64,000 bases of DNA from Pseudoscleropodium purum (lineage: Eukaryota; Streptophyta; Bryopsida; Hypnales; Brachytheciaceae). Below, piece after piece: positions 48,545-58,332 of this stretch (its first letter is position 1; each line of letters opens with the position of its first letter). Under the pieces are notes generated by a model. That model had not been told where the DNA came from. It saw only the letters and a list, made by a program, of their open reading frames with translations, and did not search any database. The stretch covers positions 21,268,501 through 21,332,500 of the forward strand of contig OZ017796.1 of NCBI GenBank assembly GCA_963969395.1. The letters run 5' to 3'. The position numbers and the translations under genes were made by a program.

Positions 48545-49782
48545 TTATTCGAAATCTGAATCGGACTCAAATTGTTGACCGCTGCCTTTTCTTTGTACTC
48601 CAATGAACGGACCACCTCCGTAATTTCTGTGATATCCACTCGGTGCACCTCCTTGTTCATAATTTGAACCTCCAAAAGTGGGAGGAGGAACCGGAGTAGT
48701 AGACTCTGATCCTCTTTCATTTGAAGCCCCGTGATAAGAGGCCCCATGATGCCCGTATGAATCACTTCTAGTTGATCCCGGATAGTATTGGGCGCTTCCG
48801 TGAAGAGAGCAACTATACTGCGGGGTTACATGGCTTCCTCCACTACCTTCGGAGCCCACTTGAGTGGGCATCGTATAATATGAACCAGATTCAGTAGACT
48901 TACCATAGTGCGTGTTGCCATAGCTACCTGTCCCACCTAGAGAGCAAATTTCAGGGGGAGTGCCATAACGAGAACCAACTGCACTTGAACCACCATAATG
49001 CGTGGATCCATAGCTCCCTCTTCCACCTTCATATCTATTTTGAGGATCGTAACCAGAGTATGAACCACCTCTTCCTTGTTCAGATTCTCGCGTTCCATAT
49101 TCATGTCTGTAGGACCCACTATGCCTATTTTGCCGTCCACGATCTTGAAGGCTTCTGCGTGTTGCCTCTTGCATTTGTTGTTCGAATTCAATTCGTTCTC
49201 GTTCTTCTACCCGCTCGTGCCTAACTCCAAATGTGATAGGCGCTTGCATATCATCGTCATCATCGTCATTGGTCCATGCATCTTCAGCATCTCGTAGAAC
49301 AACTAAAGGTTGTTGTAGATAACCTCGATTGGACCACTCTGGCATGCAATCGCTTGCGTCCCTCCACTGTGTATCTATAACGGCATCCGTGCGCATATAG
49401 TTCTCCACATTGCGACCTGTAGCAGTACAATCTCTGCCCAAACCATTACCATAACATTATAATTCATTATATTTGGTTTGGCGCTTTTAATGCCAAGAAC
49501 TTGATGCACTTGTGTGTATCGTTGTTTGAAGTGCTCACTTTGGCACGTAGACATTTGTCCTTCCCAACATGGCGCTTGGTGCTCTACACGTTCACGTCGC
49601 CAAAGTTTTTGAATGTGAGTCATTTTCACATACTTCTTGCAAATTGAGCAATCCCACACTCTTGTTGGTTCTTCTTCCCATCCCGGTTCACCCACGCACA
49701 ATGGATCGGCCCAAGCATCCCAATCGAACAATTGTAGTCTTCCCTTTGGACTACTTTTTTTGGGTGTTCTATCTTTCGGCAT
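48545..49782 (-). pseudogene. Zinc-finger N-terminus joined to Tyr/Gly-rich tail: deleted transposase-type gene
   Basis: The frame from ATG 49782 (MPKDRTPKKSSPKG) encodes a putative BED-like finger: VWDCSICKKYVKMTHIQKLW, followed by Cys residues in APCWEGQMSTCQ. At about 49440-49460 it leaves this frame. A second frame then carries ENYMRTDAVIDTQWRDASDC, a poly-Asp run (EDAWTNDDDDDD) and a long tail rich in Tyr, Gly and Ser down to 48545. Plant hAT transposases often have an N-terminal BED finger, a ~500-residue catalytic part and such a Gly/Tyr-rich tail. Here the middle is missing and the junction is out of frame, so an internal deletion is likely. A GC array and a TATA-like run lie upstream. 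The transposase identity is inferred, since the diagnostic core is absent. Confidence 0.6.
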
Positions 49783-49989
49783 GATGAAGCCGAAGCAAAA
49801 AGAATGAAACAATTAGAAAGCTTAAGAACCAAAATTTTGATTTAATTAATTAATTAAAATTTTACAAGCGTGAAATTTGTGAAAATTTATAACAATGCCA
49901 CAACAATCGTTCACTCAAAGCGGAAGGGGCGCGCAGAGCTTCCAATGCACTGGTCCGCCCACTCCAAAAGAGAACGATTGTTCGGAATG

Positions 49990-50256
49990 AGCCGTCCGCC
50001 TCCCCATATATATATGCGGACGCCCCGAGGCAGACGTCCAAATCATACGGACCACATCAGTTCGCGTGTCAATCGGACGGCCGTATCGGGGCGGACGGGT
50101 ATCGGGGCGGACGGGGCGGACAGGGCGGACAGGGCGGACTCCAGATCGGGCGGACAAGGCGGACGGAGGACGGGCGGACGGATATCGCGGCGGACAGGGC
50201 GGACAAGGCAGATGGAGAATGAGGCAGACAAGGCGGACGCCGGACAGGGCGGACGG
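49990..50256. promoter_or_regulatory. GGGCGGACGG array with TATA-like run, upstream of the zinc-finger gene
   Basis: Dense tandem GGGCGGAC(A/G) units, including several exact 10-bp repeats (GGCGGACAGG) at 50095-50160, with more GGCGGAC words to 50256. A (TA)n run at 50005-50016 lies about 225 bp upstream of the minus-strand ATG at 49782 and could serve as its TATA box. The array has the same word content as the other arrays in this element. Confidence 0.62.
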
Positions 50257-50262
50257 CTCATC

Positions 50263-50277
50263 TTAAACCCTAAACCT
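50263..50277 (+). repeat. Telomere-like units inside the hAT-like element, left
   Basis: TTAAACCCTAAACCT directly follows the GC array. A matching inverted run lies at 52533-52549, so the AT-rich block between them is bounded by inverted telomere-like units. Confidence 0.6.
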
Positions 50278-52532
50278 AATAAAGTAAATTGTTCTTTTTT
50301 CAAAATCCCACGGTATAGATGTTTAACCCCTAAAGTTCTTTTCACTAAAAACGCTTCAAAACTGCCATTAGTAGTACAAATACCAAGTTTTAGAAGAAAA
50401 ATACCTTGTGGCATATGTAACCGTAGAATCTTGTAGTAAATTAGTTGGAAAAGATGTGGAAAAAATTTTAGACAAATCCACCATTTGGATTGTAAGATAT
50501 TAGATATTGAATGTTTCATTTAAGAGGGCTACTCAATTATGTCTATTAATGAACAATTGGTAGGCTAACAAACCTAACTTAGCATGTATTTTAATATTTG
50601 TTGCAATTGTTTTAGGAATATTATAACATAACACTATTATAATATTCTTATAAATGATATAGTACTAAATCATTTCAAAATCAACAACATTCGAACACAA
50701 TCTGTCAATCTTGTCTTCCATACTCCTTTAATGATATATATATATATATATAAATATATATACATACATAAAATATATTAGATAAATCAACATGAACAAA
50801 TCAATGATTATATATTTCATAAATATATTCTTCATCAATCAAATAAGAGTGCATATTCAAATATAGACAAAGATGGTTTCTCCATTTGTTCCCAAAAAAT
50901 AAATAAACAAATAGAGAAAGATATGAAGTGAATGTTACTTGGAGAATTGAAAAGAAAGAAATTGAAGTACTCAATTGCATTTTATTAAATTGGAAAATTG
51001 CATGTGAATGGCATGAATTAATCTTCATAGATGCTAAACTCATACAAGTTGCATTTCAACATTTATGATTTATGCAATTGATTGAATTGAAAGCTCTTGT
51101 AATTACATTTTCAAATTTTCGATTCAATCATTCAAATTTGCAAGAGTGATTTATGATAGATTTATAACTTTAAATGTGAAAGCATTCAATGCCTTTATGC
51201 ATTTGTTCATCAATATATTAATTTTAAATAAATAATATATATATTTTATAACATATGCATAAACCATTGCATTAAAAAAAACAAAAACTAAGAGCCAAGC
51301 CAAATAGGCTGGTCAAATGAAAAGAACAAGAGAATAAGAGCCCTACGAGATAGAAAAAAAAGGAAAAAAAAGAAAATATCAAAAGGATTCAAAGGAAGGA
51401 GCAAGATGCATTCTTGCAAGACCGTAGAATACATAATGATTTCAAAATCCAAACACAAATATATTTTCTATTTCAATGAGAGCCAAAAATGAACTACCCT
51501 GCTCTCAAAGATTGTACAATGTACACATTATACAAAATGAACATATAACAAAAAGAGTAGAAGACATCGTTTATCATGATTGAAAACTGAAATGATTTTT
51601 TCTTTCTATGTAGAATATTTTATGAAATGTAACAATGTATTTAATTATCATAGTAATTGGTAGAAATCTTTGTGCAATACATAGAAACATTTCATTCATG
51701 TGGAGTCTTTTTATTTATTTAGGATTAAAATTGAAGTATTATACTCTACAAAGTACAAACCAAAAACAATACCATATACCTAAGTTCAAAAGTTTGCAAT
51801 TGTTTCGTGAATTCATTTTGAAAACTCAAACAAAGAAATATTTTATAATCAATATCTTGTTCATTTGAATCATTTCAAAATTCGAATTCCGAATTCAATT
51901 CATATTTATAATAGAAATTATGTTTGTCAATTTTTTAGATCTTTAAACAATGAATCCTCTTTTTTAAAATTAATATTTAAAAACATCTTAAATAAGAATA
52001 TTGGAATCACCCTTCAAAATAAATATAGCACATGTATAAGTGTATAATGTATTCTACTCAACCAACTCAAGTAACGAATTTTTCTATGTTTTTAGGGAAA
52101 AATATAGCCATACATGATTTGAAAGTTAAAACATTGATTCTTTTTCTTTGTTTTCAAATCTAATCAAAATTTCATTAAAAAATATGAAAGACTCGATGTT
52201 CATTTGAAGATCGTGATGCACTTTTAATGAGAAATGACAACCTTTCATTAAATATCATGAGGTTGAAATTCATTAAATTATTATTCTAATTATGTATTGG
52301 GGCCTTTTTTTAAAATTTCATTTGCTTACAATGAAAATGGAATTGATTATTTCTGCAAAACATTTGATTTTCTAATGAACTTTAAAAAATCCCCACCATC
52401 ATTAGATCTTCTCAAAACCTATTTAGAGGGATAATATCAGTAAATAATCCAAACATATTCAACTTAACCACATTCCCCTCATTCGTAAAACAATTTAGGG
52501 GAGAAAAAAAAAGGTTTAGGGTAATTAGAGTA
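50278..52532. other. AT-rich block between the two divergent genes of the hAT-like element
   Basis: About 2.25 kb with no recognised coding sequence. The first 240 bp (50325-50520) are clearly similar to 27050-27240 inside the CACTA element. A short (TA)n run lies near 50731-50765. The rest is featureless AT-rich sequence. Confidence 0.45.
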
Positions 52533-52549
52533 TAGGGTTTAGGGTTTAC
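52533..52549 (-). repeat. Telomere-like units inside the hAT-like element, right
   Basis: TAGGGTTTAGGGTTTA, with a further GGTTTAGGG at 52512-52521, in the orientation opposite to the units at 50263-50277. Confidence 0.6.
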
Positions 52550-52687
52550 ATTTTTAAAAAAATAAAAAAATGATAAATCAATTACATTGATCCTCATTTA
52601 GCAGTGATTATTAGGCTGTTTTATTTTTGAAATGTTATCGCTCTTTTTGAATAATAATGGCCTCATAGGATGCACCAATGGACAGCT

Positions 52688-52899
52688 GGGCGGATGCCAT
52701 CGGCGGTCAGTGTTTAAGTGGGGCGGTCGGCGTGTTCAAAGCGCGGACAGTGTCGGAAGGCAGACAGTGCGGACAGTCCGGTCGGACGGGGCGACGGTCG
52801 GACGGTGCGTCCGCTGTCGAAGCGAACGTCGTCGGTCCGAGCGGCGAACGCGAGGTTCGGGGCCGTGTCGCGTGGTCCAGGGCAGGTCCGGCGACGGAC
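52688..52899. promoter_or_regulatory. GC array upstream of the RING gene
   Basis: CpG-dense sequence with GGGCGG, GCGGACAGT, TCGGACGG and CGACGGACGG words. It runs directly into a TATA box and lies 220-430 bp upstream of the RING gene ATG. The words are shared with, but more diverged than, those in the other two arrays. Confidence 0.6.
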
Positions 52900-52902
52900 G
52901 GC

Positions 52903-52908
52903 TATAAA
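52903..52908 (+). promoter_or_regulatory. TATA box of the RING gene
   Basis: TATAAA within GGCTATAAAGGTGG, right after the GC array and 219 bp before the ATG at 53122. Confidence 0.6.
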
Positions 52909-53121
52909 GGTGGAGTGACTTTTCATTTCTTCTCACTTCAATTCTCCTTCGGTGCCAAGTTGGATGTGCTACTATTGCTTTGTGCACTAGTTGCTCCTAC
53001 GAGGTGGAGAGTTGGGGTCCTCTATCTTTTGTTACTGTGTTGTAGTTGATGCCATCACTTTTGACTATCACGTGAGATTTTTTTATTCACTTCAATTGGT
53101 TATTGAATCCAATTGACAATC

Positions 53122-56100
53122 ATGAACGGCGAAGGTGATCGAAATATGGATGGGGTGACTCCGAGAAGCGAAGCCAAGAAAAAGAGCAAAGTGAAGGGGG
53201 CTACACATGACATTCGGCTTGACATTTTAAATGACCCTACAATTAAAGCAGAGAGCGGGTGGGAAGATGAAGATGCGGAGTATTGGACATAAAAAATGTG
53301 TAGGACCTATGTTAAAATGTACCACATCGACAAGTTGTGGCCTCAGGAGTCGCACAAGAGTCATACATGAGATTTTTGTTGCAAACCATGGACTTGCAAC
53401 AACAAACATTTTGTTCATCGATCTGAGGAGGTGTGGCGTGTTCTATTCGGAAACAAGCGCAGAAGCAAAGGCTATATTAATTATAGCGTGACGTGTATGG
53501 TTTACGCGGAACTTATATTAGAGCGCAAGATCGATTGGAGCACGTTTCCGACAACAACAACTTGCCCACTTCTACTTGAAGCCAATCAAAAGGACATTCC
53601 CGACTTGTACAATTCAAAGGGAGAAACAAAAAAAGTATTAAAAAATACTATTGAAGTGAAAACGGATGGTGTGGAGAAAGCCTCAAATGTTGAAGAATTA
53701 CGGTCTGTACAATCTCCAACAAAAGCAATCAATGAAAGCTCTTCGAAAAATGTGGGGAAAGATGTGGAGAAAGATGTAGAGACGCAAGAGGGTGAAGTCT
53801 TTTCCACAGCTCCAACCCGTTTGACTTTTACATCAAATGTTGCGGCACAAACGCAAACGGAGTTTGTAAACGAAGGCAATGTTTGCACGGAACGCGGGGA
53901 AACTTCAAAAAGTAAAGTAGACGAAGTCTTGGCGGAGAAAGTGGCAAAGGCTAATGCTACAATTGATAGTCTGATAGCCAACAATTGTTTTGATAGTTTG
54001 GTCTACAAATCTCCGCCTATGCATCAAGGTGTTGAATCTAGTCCAGCATTAAGTTTAGAAGACAAAGTACATACGCCTCGTGGACAAGGCGTGATGATTG
54101 ATAATATATCCTCATTACGGAGTTCCGAGTGTAAAAGGCGGGCGGAGGAGTTTCCGTTTACAGCGGTATTGCCAAGTCCTCTACATCGAACCTTGCAAGA
54201 CATGTCCAATCCAAAACAATTGGAAAATCTTTTGAAGCTCTCGGTTCAGTTTACTAACCTTCATGAAGAAATAGGCGGATCGTCTAACCTCGATGATGGT
54301 ACTACTGCTGTTCCAATGAGTCTACTCGCAGATCCAAAGAATGTTGCACATATACTTGATACAACTTTCAAGATGACGATGTGAGTTGAATTTTTAGCGA
54401 AAGTTGCTCCGACTTTTATGAATTTGGCCAAGGAGTTTTCTTTCATGGCACCAGAGATGTTGAAAGGTGCTATAGCATTTTAGAATCTCACGAAGACTTT
54501 CGGACCACTTTTCGAAAAAAGAGATGTTCACATACTACAATTGGTGGAATATGAGAAAAAAATTGTTGACCTTGGAGGAGTGGAAGCAAGGTGCAAAGTG
54601 TTGGAGTTGAAATTAAAGACTTCGGAGAGTGAGGTTGAACATTTAAATCAACAATCATCGAGGCAAATGGAGGAGTTGATGAAGATGCGTAAACGGATTG
54701 CAGAATTCCAATGGACCTCCAAGAATCCGAGTGAGGTTGCAATCTCACCAGTGATTGTACTCGGAGACAGTCAAGAGACTCAAGAGAGTGAAGATAAGCT
54801 CTCTCTTCCTTTTGATAAGGCCGAAGCAAGCGACAACCCTGCCATTGTGAATGTACAAGAAAGTCACGACATGAGCATGTTAAAAGCGACACAACAACCA
54901 TCAATGGAAAAGCTTTCATCGGTTTACGTGAATGCGGAGACGCAAACGGAGAGTTGTGACTTTGAAGAGTTGAAGCATAAATTGGAGGAGGCAATTGAAG
55001 CAAAAGGAATCGTTGAATCCAAGTTGAATCGATTGCAATTGTGCTTGGATTTGAAGAAGTTTATGCCATCTAGCGGCTTGAAGTCTCGATGGTTAGCATG
55101 GGTACAAAGACTCCAAGATAGACCCTCTGTAGTATGTCGAGTAATGGCAGGTCTTCAAACATTGGCAATGGAGTCAAATGAAAATTGCGATGCCATTCAA
55201 AGCTCTTTGAGTTGGTTCAAGACTATGTTTGACCAACATCCTTCTAAGGGATATACGGAGATCACATGTTGGGGAGACATGGATGCCATGTTTGAGCGCT
55301 TAAACCACACACAGAAGGACCAAGCTCCACCCATCAGTTGGGCCTTGGAAGTAGAAGAAGGATGGGTCCCTTACAACACACTTTCAGCACACATCAATGT
55401 AAAAGACAAGCGAGTGGTGCATGCTTGTGATCCAGCCTCTCCAATTTTGGATGGTTGTTGTAGCCTTTGTCAAGGCCTCTTTGGACCGGAAGGTGCAGTA
55501 ACCATGGGCCAATGTCGCCACACTTTCCATGTCACTTGCATTGTGAAAGCATCACTCATTCGTTCGGTGTGTGCCGAGTGTCGTAGTCCATTGAGTGCTA
55601 GGTTCTACGAAATGTTTGGTATCTTAGAAGCTATGCCTCCAGGCCACGAGTACAATTGTTGGAATCTTCTTCTTGATCAAGCGCCGTACAAATTTTAAAA
55701 TTATCAACATTGGGGGAAGCCAATCCGGTGGAATGCAAATGAACAGAGGCATGATTTGTACGAGGAATCTCAACAACCATTGGATTTGGATGTGTGGATG
55801 ACTTACAATAGAGAGGTAGAATTGTGGACTCGAGGAATCGTAGATGACGCGACCCGTGAAATGTTTTGTCGCAACATGGGGGGACATTGGAGCTTGCAAT
55901 ACGAAAAGTTCTTTCGTTTTCCAGATAAAAAAGTGGAGAGAGGACCAGAAGACAGTTGGGTGGAGGTGAACCATAGAAAAGAGTTCGATGAGCAGTATAA
56001 GGCAGACGACCACACCCTCGTAGGTAGGGCCCTTCTATTGTCGAAGTTGGAAGAGGCTGCAAAAGTTCGTGCTGTGTACGATACAAATGGACAAACAAGC

Positions 56101-56520
56101 ACAGGACATTCATCTGTAAATGTGGCAGCAGCATTTGATAGGCGTATTGGCGATATTATAGGACATTGAAAGGCTTTCCTATTGGATGGAGACTGCCTCA
56201 CAGTATGGCAAGGGAAAGGAGATGATGAAGTTGTTCAAGCGATGGTAGATCGTGTGGAGAACAACTTGAGAACTTTGAAGGCAGACGAAGTCGATTTATC
56301 ACCGAAAAGAAAACAAAAAAGGAAGCGCGAAGAGGACGATGACTTCTCTCCGGAAACCAAGAAACAATTTCATAAGGTGGACATCGAAGTTCAATCTGGA
56401 GGGCGAATAGTCCGTCTAAGTCAACAACGATCAACTCGTCAATCATCTGCTAAACTCCTCGGTACAGCAGATTTTTCTTTTGTTTTGGGAGAAGGTAGTG
56501 GTTCATCCGGTGGAAAGTAG
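53122..56520 (+). pseudogene. Coiled-coil/RING-H2 protein of the hAT-like element
   Basis: One plus-strand frame of 1,132 codons (ATG 53122, final TAG 56518) has six internal stops and no frameshift: TAA 53290, TGA 53368, TGA 54382, TAG 54481, TAA 55696, TGA 56167. Residues ~45-105 (CRTYVKMYHIDKLW) resemble the zinc-finger region of the gene at 48545-49782. Residues ~105-450 are Ser/Thr/Glu-rich with a QTQTE motif. About 474-540 and 612-650 are coiled-coil, with a second copy ETQTES. A RING-H2-type finger lies at ~778-823 (CCSLCQG, then QCRHTFHVTC, then CAECRSPL). The C-terminus has a nuclear-localisation-like KRKQKRKREEDDD. RING-H2 proteins are usually ubiquitin ligases, so that activity is plausible for an intact relative. 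A decayed copy of a large transposon-borne gene is the best reading. Confidence 0.72.
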
Positions 56521-56821
56521 GATTTGAGGAGAAATTTGTTTTTTAAAAACAATGGTCCTTTCATTGTTTAAAAACAAAAAAGAATGTGAAAGATTTAGAT
56601 CTTAAAAAGATCGTATAGGATTCAATAGTGATATTGGAACTATGTTTTCATGTATTTTGTTTATACATATATATTTATATATAAAGATGCTATATTTTCA
56701 TTTGCGTATAAAAATATTTTTATATGTACATCTTATTTTATGTGGATGCATTCATTTTTGATTGTGTAACATTCAAATTACATAACAATATAAAATTTTC
56801 TAATGACTAATGGCAATGTGA

Positions 56822-56880
56822 AGTCCGCCTTGTCCGCGCGTCCGGACAACCGAAAAACGGACGCTATTTTGGGGCGGAAG
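56822..56880. repeat. Right subterminal GCGGAC region of the hAT-like element
   Basis: GTCCGCC, TTGTCCGCGCGTCCGGAC and GGGGCGGAAG words lie just inside the right terminus, matching the word content of the left end and the three internal arrays. Confidence 0.6.
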
Positions 56881-56899
56881 TTGAGATTCGTCAACCCTG

Positions 56900-56907
56900 G
56901 ATATCCC
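56900..56907. repeat. Right 8-bp target-site duplication (GATATCCC)
   Basis: Exact copy of the sequence at 42053-42060, directly after GTCAACCCTG. Confidence 0.9.
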
Positions 56908-58010
56908 ACAATCTCTAAATTATTAAATTTCTATCTAAAAAGAGGGATAATCCACACTTAATCAAGAAAAAATCTTATTGAAATTAAAATATATTAGTTT
57001 AGAAGAAAGAAATCTACAACCTCTATATGCCCAAAATGATTTTTAATCTAGACAATACATTTCTTGCATTTCTAGCTTCTTACTTTAAATTTAATCTTCT
57101 ACTCTTTCTTGAAATTGAAGATCTAATTTAATCTTGGAGAACTTCAAATTATCTTGTATTTATAGTGTCTATAATAGTTTGCCAAGATTGCATTCAAATT
57201 CTACTCTATAAGATTTTGCTTTCAATTTTCTTGTCATAGCATATGGAAAAAGTGTCAGATAATAGGTAGACTTTTATTGAAGTTTTTTTTATCATCTCTT
57301 TTATAGAAAACAAGATTTGAACCATTTTTCCAAAAATTATGAGTGTGCCTTCCAAAAATTATTGATTCAATTTTTTAACATTTTTTTGTAAATTGTGTAA
57401 TAATTTGGAATTTTTTTAATCAACTTTGGAGGTAGATGTGGTCACATATAGCCCTATTTGTTCTTTGTATACTTAAACAAGTTGATGAAATGTTTTTAGA
57501 TGATTGCAATAATTGTCTCAACATCACCCAATCTTAAGCCCTAAAATCTACTAAATAAAGGAATAATGTTTATCTAAAACCACTATGAAATTAAGAGGTG
57601 TAGGAATGTTTTTTCCAAAATCACTTTTTCATTTATAAATATGAGTCGCATGCCACAACAATGGATCTATATGATTAGATAACATAATTTATTAAAGATT
57701 GTAAATATATTAATTTTGAAATGAACACTCTAAAATGAAGTAATTCATCAAAGAGGGAAGGGAGTTCCTTCAATCAAACATCATGCTTACAATTGTTTAG
57801 GCTCCCAAGCTCACACCCCAAGCTCTCTTCATGGCATTGTTGTTGAATTTTTCAAATTTCATCATCAATGGTAAATAAATAGTTCTAACATTTCTCTCAA
57901 GTAAATTTTTTGAAACAAATAGGGTGAAAGAACTAAGCCTATCTAGATCAATTGTTCTATCTTGTATAAAAATATTGAAGCCAACCACATACTTTTTCAA
58001 AGACAATTAT
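56908..58010. other. AT-rich sequence flanking the hAT-like element
   Basis: No coding sequence was recognised. By position it would continue the 5' side of the minus-strand Gypsy relic and could include its 5' LTR, but no LTR partner was found elsewhere. Confidence 0.35.
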
Positions 58011-58332
58011 TAAGTAATTGCATCATTAATCCTTAAAGGACAAGGCCCCTATAATTAAGGTAGTCACCAAAACTTACTCCAATTATTGAACCAATATGTG
58101 CATTCTTGGGTGTCATCCATCAACCACTTTTCAGCCTCAACATCATTTAAGGGTTAACATAGGTTAAATTATTGTGTAATTGCATCATTAACTCTTAAAG
58201 GACAAGGCCCTTGTGACCAAGGTAGTCACCAAAAACTACTTCAATTATTGGACCAATACGTGCATTCCTTGTCATGTCATCCATCAACCACTTTTCGGCC
58301 TCAATGTTGTTTAAGGGTTAACATGGATTAAT
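58011..58332. repeat. 162-bp tandem duplication
   Basis: Two copies, at about 58011-58172 and 58173-58332, share GTAATTGCATCATTAA, GGACAAGGCCC, AGGTAGTCACCAAAA, CATCCATCAACCACTTTTC and TTTAAGGGTTAACAT. They differ at scattered positions, so the duplication is not recent. Confidence 0.88.

Larger units (their letters stand above)
42061..56899. mobile_element. 14.8-kb hAT-like composite transposon
   Basis: The ends are perfect 10-bp inverted repeats (CAGGGTTGAC at 42061-42070, GTCAACCCTG at 56890-56899) bounded by the exact 8-bp duplication GATATCCC. CAGGG-type ends with 8-bp duplications are diagnostic of the hAT superfamily. Inside are a kinase-like gene (42659-44152, -), a truncated zinc-finger gene (48545-49782, -) and a coiled-coil/RING gene (53122-56520, +), plus a separate 3.25-kb insertion (44901-48148). 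GTCCGC/GCGGAC-rich sequence occurs near both ends and upstream of each gene. No hAT catalytic core or dimerisation domain was found, so this copy would need a transposase from elsewhere. Clean ends suggest a fairly recent insertion. Confidence 0.88.

Noticed and set aside
50066..50266. Arg/Gly/Thr-repeat open frames in the GC arrays (also at 44191-44749 and 52632-53049)
   Set aside because: Produced by tandem GGCGGAC words, open in several frames on both strands, with no protein character.
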